Of a DNA stretch of 5,367 bases, positions 1 through 5,367 are shown one piece after another (position 1 is the stretch's first letter; every line of letters begins with the position of its first letter). Where the stretch lies: NCBI GenBank assembly GCA_002305435.1, contig DBQZ01000015.1, positions 21,393-26,759 of the forward strand, written 5' to 3'. This DNA is from Clostridiales bacterium UBA1381. GTDB lineage: Bacteria; Bacillota; Clostridia; UBA1381. The notes below the pieces were generated by a model. It was not told the origin of the DNA. It did no database searches and saw only the letters and a list, made by a program, of their open reading frames with translations. The translations under genes and the position numbers were made by a program.

Positions 1-44
1 GATTTTCCGCAGCCGGAAAAACCGGTTATTACTATTTTCTGCAT
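1..44 (-). CDS. Start of a P-loop NTPase gene (partial, runs off the window)
   Basis: The ATG at 44-42 shares its A with the TGA stop of pheS (TGATG), an arrangement typical of translational coupling. The 14 complete codons read MQKIVITGFSGCGK, and the next two bases (TC) force a serine. This gives G-F-S-G-C-G-K-S, a match to the Walker A consensus GxxxxGK[S/T], preceded by a short hydrophobic strand (KIVITG) as in P-loop NTPases and kinases. I see no clear Shine-Dalgarno sequence upstream, which fits coupling to pheS. The protein family (kinase, AAA ATPase, GTPase or other) cannot be decided from so few residues. It does not resemble the start of PheT, which would be the expected neighbour. 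The alternative is that this is a chance frame and the region is non-coding. Confidence 0.55.
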   Translation of the reverse strand, partial: MQKIVITGFSGCGK

Positions 45-1063
45 CAGAACTGGTTTAGGAATCGGAGGTCGTTCTCGAAGAACAGCCTGAGATCGTCAAT
101 GTCATATTTACCCATTGCTATTCTTTCCAGACCGATACCGAAGGCGAAACCGGAATATATCTCCGGATCAATGCCGCAGTTTGCGAGAACTTTCGGATGA
201 ACCATTCCGCAGCCGAGGATTTCTATCCAACCCTCGCCCTTGCAGACACGGCAGCCTTCTCCGCCGCAGACGAAGCAGGAAACGTCCATTTCAGCCGACG
301 GTTCTGTGAACGGGAAGTGGTGCGGGCGGAAACGTACACGGGAATCCTCGCCGTAGAGCTGCTTTATAAACAGCTCAAGCGTACCCTTAAGATCTGCCAT
401 TGTAACGCCCTTGTCAACGACAAGACCCTCTATCTGATGGAACACAGGCGAATGAGTGGCATCCTGTGCGTCGCTTCTGTAAACCTTTCCGGGAGCGATA
501 ACACGGATGGGGGGCTTAGTTTTTTCCATAACACGAACCTGTATAGGCGACGTTTGTGTTCTCAAGACGATGTTATCCTCGATGTAGAAAGTATCCTGCG
601 TATCTCTTGCGGGATGGTTTTTCGGGATGTTGAGCGCCTCGAAATTGTAGTAGTCGTATTCCACCTCGGGGCCGTCTGCTATTTCAAAGCCCATACCGAT
701 GAAGATGTCCTTTATATTATTCATAACCTTTGTCAGAGGATGAAGATGTCCGCGTTCGGGCATTCTTGCGGGGAGGGTTACGTCAATTATTTCGGCTGAG
801 AGCTTCTTTTGGCGCTCCTCTTTTAAAATCTGCGCTTTTTTGTTGTCTATTTCTCCGGTTAAAAATTCCCGTATTTCGTTGGCAAGTGCGCCTATTACCG
901 GACGTTCTTCAGGCGAAAGCTTTCCCATGCCCTTCAAAACGGCTGTAAGCTCGCCCTTTTTGCCCAGATATGCTATACGTATTTTCTCCAGCCCGTCCAT
1001 ATCGGAAACGGAGCCAAGTGCGGCTTCAGCCGCATTTTTGATTTGCTCAAGTTTTTCTTTCAT
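44..1063 (-). CDS. pheS: Phenylalanine--tRNA ligase alpha subunit
   Basis: This is the catalytic alpha subunit of the cytoplasmic heterotetrameric (alpha2-beta2) phenylalanyl-tRNA synthetase, which activates Phe with ATP and charges tRNA-Phe. The protein has 339 residues, the usual length for bacterial PheS. Residues 1-90 are charged and helical, matching the N-terminal coiled-coil arm that contacts tRNA. The class II catalytic core follows. It includes RTQTSPIQ (168-175), the motif 2 region RSDAQDATHSPVFHQIEG (196-213) and motif 3 GFAFGIGLERIAM (305-317). The paired cysteines C263/C266 and C271/C274 match the cysteine-rich loop of many bacterial PheS. The alanine in GFAFG that shapes the Phe pocket is retained. 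The start is an ATG with AAAGGA at 1077-1072, 8 bases upstream. Expression is predicted to be controlled by the T-box leader at 1106-1372. The partner gene pheT does not follow directly; a Walker A reading frame overlaps the stop codon instead. Confidence 0.98.
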   Translation of the reverse strand: MKEKLEQIKNAAEAALGSVSDMDGLEKIRIAYLGKKGELTAVLKGMGKLSPEERPVIGALANEIREFLTGEIDNKKAQILKEERQKKLSAEIIDVTLPARMPERGHLHPLTKVMNNIKDIFIGMGFEIADGPEVEYDYYNFEALNIPKNHPARDTQDTFYIEDNIVLRTQTSPIQVRVMEKTKPPIRVIAPGKVYRSDAQDATHSPVFHQIEGLVVDKGVTMADLKGTLELFIKQLYGEDSRVRFRPHHFPFTEPSAEMDVSCFVCGGEGCRVCKGEGWIEILGCGMVHPKVLANCGIDPEIYSGFAFGIGLERIAMGKYDIDDLRLFFENDLRFLNQF

Positions 1064-1105
1064 CTGTCTTATCCTTTCTTAGAAATGGTTTTTTCGGGGA
1101 CAAAT

Positions 1106-1141
1106 AAAAACAGCTCCGCCCCGAAACTACGGGACGAAGCT
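1106..1141 (-). terminator. T-box intrinsic terminator upstream of pheS
   Basis: A 12-base-pair stem forms between AGCTTCGTCCCG (1141-1130) and CGGGGCGGAGCT (1123-1112), with a six-base loop and only G-T wobbles as departures from Watson-Crick pairing. It is followed by G and five T residues (1110-1106). It lies about 40 bases before the pheS start. It should form when tRNA-Phe is charged and stop transcription before pheS. Confidence 0.93.
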
Positions 1142-1166
1142 GATATGCTCCGTGGTACCACCCATA
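1128..1166 (-). promoter_or_regulatory. T-box antiterminator
   Basis: TATGGG (1166-1161) pairs with CCCGTA (1133-1128), and ACGGAGC (1153-1147) pairs with GCTTCGT (1140-1134) over a six-base loop. The seven-base bulge TGGTACC (1160-1154) sits between the two helices. This is the standard T-box antiterminator form, in which the bulge binds the free NCCA end of uncharged tRNA. Its 3' strand is also the 5' strand of the terminator hairpin at 1141-1112, so the two folds exclude each other. Confidence 0.92.
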
Positions 1167-1377
1167 TTTCCGCCCATGCGGCGGACACTCGTTGTAGCGT
1201 ATAACGGCGCTGCCCGATGCCGACTACACATTTGCACTTCACCGGCATGGCTCCGAAACGAAGGTTCAGCTGCATTCTTACCGCCGGGGCTTACAGCCGG
1301 TGACCCCTGCTCTCTTATGGCGAATTTGCAGCCTACTGGATTTCTTCACAGCCTTTGGTTCAATTTTGCTGTAAGCT

Positions 1378-1406
1378 ATTATATCACAGCGGATTTTAAA
1401 AATCAA
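1378..1406 (-). promoter_or_regulatory. Sigma-A promoter of the pheS T-box transcript
   Basis: The -35 box is TTGATT (1406-1401) and the -10 box is a perfect TATAAT (1383-1378), with a 17-base spacer. The upstream region at 1440-1410 is rich in A and T runs and could act as an UP element. Initiation is expected near 1372-1370, giving a leader that starts just before stem I of the T-box. Confidence 0.88.
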
Positions 1407-1444
1407 GTGTTTTTGTGAAAAATTTATGAAAAATATTTTTGCTG

Positions 1445-2506
1445 TCAATCCTTTTTCAAAAGACTGTTTATCTTTTCGAAACAGTCCAAAAGTACGGGGT
1501 TAAAAGCCCCACATTCGCCGTTTAGTATCATCTGCACAGCCTTCTTGTGCGGATATGCGGGCTTGTATACACGCTCGCTCGTCAAAGCGTCATAGACATC
1601 GGCAAGGGATACGATCTGCGCATAAATGCTTATCTCATCGCCGCAAAGCCCGTCTGGATAACCCCTGCCGTCCCAGCGTTCATGGTGGTGGCGGCAAATA
1701 TCGTAGGCGAAGGTGTAGATGGGATTTTCCCCTCTTTTTGGAATCTTGTCCAAAAGCTCGCAGCCTCTTGTCGTATGAGTTTTCATTATATCAAACTCTT
1801 CAGCTGTAAGCCGTCCCGGTTTATTCAGGATGCTGTCGGGAATGGCGATTTTCCCGACATCGTGCATGACGGCGGCAATGGACACGTGTTCTATCATTTC
1901 ATCAGAAAATTTGTACTCATCAGGATAGAACGTTCTAAGCGACAGCATCATTTTATGGGTGATATTGCGTATGCTTTGAACGTGTTCGCCCGATTCGCAG
2001 TCACGGAACTCTATTGCGGTTGCAAGCGTTTCTATTATGGAATAGTTTAATTCCTGTATTTCCTGCGACTGTTCCTGGAGTGTCTTTTCCTGGGCAATTA
2101 CGGTGTCGAGCAGCTGTTCTCGTGTTCGGAACAGCTCGATAATGCTGTTTACCCGCTTCTGTACGAAATGCGGAGTTATCGGTTTGATAATAATATCCAT
2201 TGCACCAAGCTTATAGCCGGTTTCCATGCTTTTGGCGGAATCGTACGCCGTTATAAGGAATACGGGAATTTTTTCGGTAAGCCCCGTGTCATAGAGTGTC
2301 TGCAGTACATCAAAGCCGTTCATCACTGGCATAACTACGTCCAAAAGGATGGCTGCTAGAGTATCAGTGTTAGCCATGATATAATCCAAAGCGTCAGACC
2401 CGTTATCAGCCTCTGCAATATTATACTGCCCTTCAAACTGTGCACAAAGCACGGCTCGGTTTATATCCACATCATCGACTACTAAGATAGTGTCTTTTTT
2501 CGGCAT
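1445..2506 (-). CDS. Response regulator with HD-GYP cyclic-di-GMP phosphodiesterase domain
   Basis: This two-domain cytoplasmic signalling protein has 353 residues. The receiver domain spans about 6-125. It has the acidic pair D11/D12, the phosphoacceptor D56 in LLDVVMP, T86 and K108 in IIIKPI, so it appears competent for phosphorylation. A helical, Gln- and Glu-rich linker (about 126-160) could form a signalling coiled coil. The HD-GYP domain (about 160-350) has the conserved E174-H175, HD pair H215-D216 in HDVGKIAIPD, H244, H274/H275, the signature ERWDGRGYPDG (276-286) and D303. The visible metal-ligand positions all look intact. The family hydrolyses cyclic di-GMP, and some members act on 3',3'-cGAMP. 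The start is an ATG with GGAGGGG (2518-2512) five bases upstream. It is probably monocistronic, with its own promoter at 2581-2552. No partner histidine kinase lies within the window, and its input and process are unknown. Confidence 0.95.
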   Translation of the reverse strand: MPKKDTILVVDDVDINRAVLCAQFEGQYNIAEADNGSDALDYIMANTDTLAAILLDVVMPVMNGFDVLQTLYDTGLTEKIPVFLITAYDSAKSMETGYKLGAMDIIIKPITPHFVQKRVNSIIELFRTREQLLDTVIAQEKTLQEQSQEIQELNYSIIETLATAIEFRDCESGEHVQSIRNITHKMMLSLRTFYPDEYKFSDEMIEHVSIAAVMHDVGKIAIPDSILNKPGRLTAEEFDIMKTHTTRGCELLDKIPKRGENPIYTFAYDICRHHHERWDGRGYPDGLCGDEISIYAQIVSLADVYDALTSERVYKPAYPHKKAVQMILNGECGAFNPVLLDCFEKINSLLKKD

Positions 2507-2511
2507 ATGAT

Positions 2512-2518
2512 CCCCTCC
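2512..2518 (-). promoter_or_regulatory. Strong ribosome binding site of the REC-HD-GYP gene
   Basis: GGAGGGG at 2518-2512 is five bases from the ATG at 2506. It fixes the start and suggests efficient translation. Confidence 0.85.
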
Positions 2519-2551
2519 GTTAAGAATGCCGGGTTCTTATACTTCTAAACT

Positions 2552-2581
2552 ATTATACCATAAAGCCGCAAGCGGTGTCAA
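2552..2581 (-). promoter_or_regulatory. Extended -10 sigma-A promoter of the REC-HD-GYP gene
   Basis: The -35 box is a perfect TTGACA (2581-2576). After an 18-base spacer, the -10 box is a perfect TATAAT (2557-2552), with the extended element TG-N directly before it (2560-2558). The AT-rich stretch at 2607-2582 lies upstream and may help as an UP element. The spacer contains a small inverted repeat, CCGC-TT-GCGG (2575-2566), of unknown meaning. The leader to the start codon is about 40 bases. Confidence 0.9.
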
Positions 2582-2600
2582 TTATGAAAACTGATTTTAT

Positions 2601-2640
2601 AAAAATACTCCGGCAGCCGTCAAAAATCGGGAAACCGGAG
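2601..2640 (-). terminator. Intrinsic terminator after ispE
   Basis: CTCCGG (2640-2635) pairs with CCGGAG (2613-2608). An inner CCG/CGG helix can stack above an internal loop. The stem is followed by TATTTTTAT, with the T-run at 2605-2601. It starts 8 bases after the ispE stop codon and lies just upstream of the next promoter, so it closes the dxs-tlyA-ispE unit. The stem is not very long, and efficiency is unknown. Confidence 0.78.
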
Positions 2641-2648
2641 CAGAAAAT

Positions 2649-3530
2649 TCATATTGTACGGCACAGGTAAACATCCGAAAACTGGTAAAAGAAGCTGTCG
2701 GCAGAGAGTTTCGCCTTTTCAAACGAATCAAACAGGCCGAATACAGCTGAACCGCTGCCGCTCATAAGAGCGCCAAGAGCGCCGTTTTTCCCCATTTTGT
2801 TCTTGATACCGGCGATTATCGGGTGCATTGTCTCGGTAACCGCTTCCATAACGTTGCACAGATTATCAGCAACTGCGGAAAGCTCGCCCTCCTCCAGAGA
2901 GCGGATCATAGCTTTAGTATCCGGACGGCGGGAGATTGGGGCTTGGTCTATGCCCTCGTAAATTGCTGCCGTGGAGATGTTTATCTGGGGTTTGACTATA
3001 AGCACATAAGAAGGAGGCATCTGCGGAAGCGGTGTTAAAACCTCGCCTATTCCGGAGGCAAGCATCGTTCCGCCTTTTATGCAGAACGGAACATCTGCAC
3101 CGAGCTGCGCTCCCAGCCGGCAAAGCTCTTCCTCTGACATCCCAGTGTTATAAAGGGCGTTTAATGCACAGAGGGCGGCTGCTGCATTTCCGCTTCCGCC
3201 GGCAAGACCGGCTGCCACGGGAATGTTTTTGTGTATCAGAAACTTAACGCCGCCCTTTATTCCGGTTTCGGCAAAAAAGAGGGCTGCCGCCTTATATGCA
3301 ATGTTTTTTTCGTTGCAGGGAAGATAGCGCAGGTTTGTGCTTATGCGTATCGAATCAGCCGTCTTGTCGGCAATGATAAGGTCGAACAGCGAAACAGTCT
3401 GCATAACCATTTCCACATCGTGATAACCGTCGGGACGTTTTCCGAGTACGTCAAGCGTCAGGTTTATTTTTGCATACGAACGGGCTATGGCCCGGTTTCC
3501 GGAAATTATCATATCTGATATTATCGACAT
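2649..3530 (-). CDS. ispE: 4-diphosphocytidyl-2-C-methyl-D-erythritol kinase
   Basis: This GHMP-family kinase phosphorylates CDP-ME at its 2-hydroxyl with ATP, the fourth step of the MEP route to isopentenyl diphosphate. The protein has 293 residues from the chosen start, close to the family norm. In that numbering, the N-terminal substrate motif AKINLTL with its Lys lies near 20-26 and is followed by RPDGYHDVE (33-41). The glycine-rich ATP loop PVAAGLAGGSGNAAAA spans 104-119. The catalytic Asp of LGADVPF is D146, and the C-terminal GHMP motif MSGSGSAVFG is at 256-265. The frame is open to a TTG at 3548, but AGGAGG (3543-3538) lies inside that extension, seven bases before the ATG at 3530, so the ATG is preferred. 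It follows tlyA by 21 bases and precedes a terminator, so it is the last gene of the dxs-tlyA-ispE unit. Confidence 0.96.
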   Translation of the reverse strand: MSIISDMIISGNRAIARSYAKINLTLDVLGKRPDGYHDVEMVMQTVSLFDLIIADKTADSIRISTNLRYLPCNEKNIAYKAAALFFAETGIKGGVKFLIHKNIPVAAGLAGGSGNAAAALCALNALYNTGMSEEELCRLGAQLGADVPFCIKGGTMLASGIGEVLTPLPQMPPSYVLIVKPQINISTAAIYEGIDQAPISRRPDTKAMIRSLEEGELSAVADNLCNVMEAVTETMHPIIAGIKNKMGKNGALGALMSGSGSAVFGLFDSFEKAKLSADSFFYQFSDVYLCRTI

Positions 3531-3537
3531 AAGCCGG

Positions 3538-3543
3538 CCTCCT
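3538..3543 (-). promoter_or_regulatory. Ribosome binding site that sets the ispE start
   Basis: AGGAGG at 3543-3538 is seven bases upstream of the ATG at 3530. A start at the upstream TTG (3548) would place this site inside the coding region, with no comparable site before the TTG, so the ATG is the likely start. Confidence 0.85.
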
Positions 3544-3551
3544 CTCAAGGT

Positions 3552-4349
3552 TTATAAGCTGCTGTGTGATTCCTCCACAACGGCAGCAGCAGTTTCATCG
3601 GTGATAGTATCCTCGTATTTGCCCTTTTTTAAATATGCGAGATATTCTATATTGCCCTCAGGCCCTTTAACAGGGGAAAAGGACAGCCCGCATACACAAA
3701 AGCCTGTTTCTCTTGCGAATGAAAGTACGTTTTTTATAACTTCAAGGTGGATGGCGGGATCTCTGACAACTCCCTTTTTGCCAACCTGTCCCCGCCCAGC
3801 CTCAAACTGCGGCTTAATAAGGGCGACGGTTTCTCCGCCGTCTTTGAGCAGGCTGTATGCTACAGGCAAAACCAGGCGGAGCGAGATGAACGATACGTCT
3901 ATGGAAGCAAAATCCAGCTCTTCGCCGATTTGCTCAGGCGTTACGTAGCGGATATTCGTCCGCTCCATATTTACGACACGGGGATCGTTACGCAGCTTCC
4001 ATGCAAACTGTCCGTAGCCGACATCGACCGAATACACCTTTACAGCTCCGTTTTGAAGCATACAGTCGGTGAAGCCGCCGGTGGAAGCGCCAATATCCAT
4101 CGCAGTTTTTCCTGCAAGTGTTATAGGAAACACCTCCATCGCCTTTTCAAGCTTCAATCCGCCGCGGCTTACGTAGCGGAGGGTTTCACCGCGTATTTCA
4201 GGCGTGGTATCCTCTTCGACCATAAGGCCTGCCTTGTCACATTTTTGTTCATCTATATAGACCTGTCCCGCCATTATCATCGAACGTGCCCGCTCACGGC
4301 TCGGAGCAAGTCCTTTTTGGGTCAGTAAAACATCCAATCTAATTTTCAT
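3552..4349 (-). CDS. tlyA: TlyA family rRNA 2'-O-methyltransferase (S4 domain plus Rossmann fold)
   Basis: TlyA proteins 2'-O-methylate cytidines of 16S and/or 23S rRNA using S-adenosylmethionine; older annotations call them hemolysins. This protein has 265 residues from the ATG at 4349, matching the family length. Residues 1-60 form an S4 RNA-binding domain (RLDVLLTQKGLAPSRERA near the N-terminus). They are followed by the linker motif RYVSRGGLKLEKA (58-70). The SAM-binding motif is MDIGASTGGFTD (84-95), with an acidic residue at D109. K66, D151, K179 and E235 sit at a constant offset of 3 from the catalytic tetrad I recall for Mycobacterium tuberculosis TlyA (K69, D154, K182, E238). The frame is open further upstream to 4433, but the extra 28 residues lack family character. 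GGAG (4359-4356) lies six bases before the chosen ATG. Its first 11 bases overlap the end of dxs in another frame, suggesting coupled translation. rRNA target specificity cannot be read from sequence alone. Confidence 0.95.
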   Translation of the reverse strand: MKIRLDVLLTQKGLAPSRERARSMIMAGQVYIDEQKCDKAGLMVEEDTTPEIRGETLRYVSRGGLKLEKAMEVFPITLAGKTAMDIGASTGGFTDCMLQNGAVKVYSVDVGYGQFAWKLRNDPRVVNMERTNIRYVTPEQIGEELDFASIDVSFISLRLVLPVAYSLLKDGGETVALIKPQFEAGRGQVGKKGVVRDPAIHLEVIKNVLSFARETGFCVCGLSFSPVKGPEGNIEYLAYLKKGKYEDTITDETAAAVVEESHSSL

Positions 4350-5367
4350 GTGTGTCTCCGTTTCTAAGAAGTCCTTTGAGCTTTTCGGCTGCGCTTTTAG
4401 CATCAAGTCCGTATTCCCTGTCAAGCTCATCAACTCTTCCGTGAATTATCGGCCTGTCGGGGAAAGCAAAATGGGCAAATTTGGCGCAGACGCCGGTTTC
4501 AAGCAAAAGTTTCGCAACAGCCGCTCCAAGACCGCCTATGGATACCCCGTCCTCGAACACGGCAAGAGTTCCTGTTTTTGAAACGGAGGATATGACAGCA
4601 TCGGTGTCAAGCGGCTTTATCGTTGGGATTTCAAGGATTTCGCAGCTGATCCCGACAGATGAAAGAAGGTCGCAGACCTCCCATGCACGCAGAACCATCC
4701 TGCCGGTGGCGATAAGCGTTATATCGGTGCCGCTGCGAAGAAGCTGCGCCCTGCCGTATACAAAGGGAACGCTGTTATGTTCCGACTGCGTATTGCCTCG
4801 AGGATAGCGTATCGCTATAGGGCCGGTATGCTTTTCAACGGCGTATTCGAGCATTTCCTCAAGTGCACGGAAATTGGACGGCGAGAGTATCGACATATTC
4901 GGCATATGGCTAAGATAAGCAATATCGTATATTCCCTGATGTGTTTCACCGTCCGCCCCGACAATACCCGCCCTGTCCACGGGAAGAAGCACATGCAGGT
5001 TTTGAAGGCAGACGTCGTGGAGTGTCTGGTCATAGGCTCGCTGCAAAAACGACGAGTACAAAGGTACTACCGGCGTGAACCCAGAAGCGGCAAAGCCGGC
5101 AGCCATTGTAACTGCGTGCTGTTCTGCGATTCCCACGTCAAAGAAGCGTTGCGGGAAGCTGGCAGCAAATTTCGTAAGACCGGTGCCGGTCGGCATTGCG
5201 CCGGTAACGGCCACTATTTTTTCGTTTTTCTCACCCAACGAAAGGAGCTTGTCGCCAAAGACGGCTGAGTAATCCGTGGATGAGGGCTGCATTTCTCCTG
5301 TGGAAACGTCGAATTTACCGACTCCATGATATACAGAGGGGGATTCCTCCGCCGGGGGATAGCCCTT
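4339..5367 (-). CDS. dxs: 1-deoxy-D-xylulose-5-phosphate synthase, C-terminal half (5' end outside window)
   Basis: DXS is the thiamine-diphosphate enzyme that condenses pyruvate and glyceraldehyde 3-phosphate to DXP, the entry step of the MEP pathway. The visible 342 residues are roughly the C-terminal 55% of a protein usually near 620. The frame is open to the window edge, and the residues before the Met at 5292 (GYPPAEESP, then YHGVGKFD) are clear DXS sequence, so that Met is internal. The pyrimidine-binding transketolase domain contains FFDVGIAEQHAVTMAAG, with the catalytic Glu at visible residue 82. It also contains DRAGIVGADGETHQG (131-145) and IAIRYPRGN (184-192). The transketolase C-terminal domain follows, with LAVFEDGVSIGGLG (268-281) and PDRPIIHG near 303-310. 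The TAG stop at 4341-4339 lies within tlyA, an 11-base overlap. The promoter must lie upstream of the window. Confidence 0.97.
   Translation of the reverse strand, partial: KGYPPAEESPSVYHGVGKFDVSTGEMQPSSTDYSAVFGDKLLSLGEKNEKIVAVTGAMPTGTGLTKFAASFPQRFFDVGIAEQHAVTMAAGFAASGFTPVVPLYSSFLQRAYDQTLHDVCLQNLHVLLPVDRAGIVGADGETHQGIYDIAYLSHMPNMSILSPSNFRALEEMLEYAVEKHTGPIAIRYPRGNTQSEHNSVPFVYGRAQLLRSGTDITLIATGRMVLRAWEVCDLLSSVGISCEILEIPTIKPLDTDAVISSVSKTGTLAVFEDGVSIGGLGAAVAKLLLETGVCAKFAHFAFPDRPIIHGRVDELDREYGLDAKSAAEKLKGLLRNGDTHEN

Larger units (their letters stand above)
1106..1372 (-). ncRNA. T-box riboswitch leader of pheS, tRNA-Phe specific
   Basis: This untranslated leader senses uncharged tRNA and controls transcription into pheS. 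The diagnostic T-box core TGGTACCACG lies at 1160-1151. Stem I can be read from the sequence. GGCTGTGAAG (1353-1344) can pair with TTTCGGAGCC (1258-1249), with one G-G mismatch. Above the internal loop, GCTGCAAATTC (1332-1322) pairs with GAATGCAGC (1277-1269). The loop carries the S-turn signature, AGTA (1337-1334) opposite GAA (1267-1265). The triplet in specifier position is TTC at 1262-1260, a Phe codon read by the GAA anticodon. A further stem joins ATGCCG (1248-1243) to CGGCAT (1222-1217). A stem III hairpin, CCGCC-GCATG-GGCGG, lies at 1184-1170 just before the antiterminator. The residue after TGG in the bulge is T, which would pair with a tRNA discriminator A, as expected for tRNA-Phe. 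The start is set from the promoter and is uncertain by a few bases. Confidence 0.95.

Noticed and set aside
197..799. A 200-codon open frame on the plus strand opposite pheS
   Set aside because: It lies wholly antisense to the unmistakable pheS coding sequence and shows no recognisable domain, so it is a shadow of the real gene.
1069..1275. A 68-codon minus-strand frame in the pheS leader
   Set aside because: It coincides with the T-box stems and terminator, whose structure explains the sequence. A short leader peptide is not needed, since the T-box senses tRNA directly.
1344..1375. Hairpin CTTACAGC with GCTGTGAAG that would compete with the base of T-box stem I
   Set aside because: The expected transcription start near 1372-1370 would leave part of the 5' arm outside the RNA, so the hairpin probably cannot form fully.
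1443..1448. TTGACA over the stop codon of the REC-HD-GYP gene as a second -35 box for pheS
   Set aside because: No acceptable -10 box lies 16-18 bases downstream, whereas TTGATT with a perfect TATAAT at 1406-1378 fits well.
1547..2050. A 167-codon plus-strand frame opposite the HD-GYP domain
   Set aside because: It is antisense to a conserved catalytic domain with no family features of its own.
3747..4328. A 193-codon plus-strand frame opposite tlyA, and a similar 163-codon frame at 4777-5268 opposite dxs
   Set aside because: Both are complementary to strongly conserved genes and have no recognisable motifs or supporting context.
4350..4433. A 28-residue N-terminal extension of TlyA
   Set aside because: It lies within the dxs coding sequence, lacks family similarity, and a proper ribosome binding site precedes the ATG at 4349.
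5290..5292. A separate start of a short DXS-like protein at the ATG at 5292
   Set aside because: Upstream codons to the window edge are in frame and read as typical DXS sequence, so this Met is internal to a full-length dxs.

Overview
All genes in this window lie on the minus strand, so transcription runs from high to low coordinates. The window suggests a Bacillota (Firmicutes) bacterium, probably a clostridial lineage. It has a full T-box tRNA-sensing leader in front of pheS, AGGAGG-type ribosome binding sites, canonical sigma-A promoters, and the dxs-tlyA gene order common in that phylum. The clostridial placement is inference; base composition by eye is moderate, not very AT-rich.

Layout in the direction of transcription. 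(1) 5367 to about 2600: the 3' end of an operon, dxs (5' end outside the window), tlyA and ispE. dxs and tlyA overlap by 11 bases, tlyA and ispE are 21 bases apart, and a hairpin plus T-run terminator follows ispE. dxs and ispE are two steps of the MEP isoprenoid-precursor pathway; tlyA encodes an rRNA 2'-O-methyltransferase. (2) 2581 to 1445: a single gene with its own strong promoter (TTGACA, 18-base spacer, TGG-TATAAT). It encodes a response-regulator receiver domain joined to an HD-GYP cyclic-di-GMP phosphodiesterase domain with its visible metal-ligand positions intact. (3) 1406 to 1: a second strong promoter, a T-box leader of about 270 bases whose specifier reads UUC (Phe), then pheS. 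After pheS, a TGATG stop/start junction leads into a reading frame that begins with a Walker A motif. It does not look like the start of pheT, the usual partner of pheS.

Functionally the window is mostly housekeeping: isoprenoid precursor synthesis, ribosome modification and Phe-tRNA charging, with one signalling gene between the two transcription units. I see no mobile element, CRISPR array, tRNA or rRNA gene. There is no strong evidence here for a new system. The points most worth a second look are the P-loop frame in the place of pheT, the completely readable T-box switch, and the stand-alone REC-HD-GYP gene.
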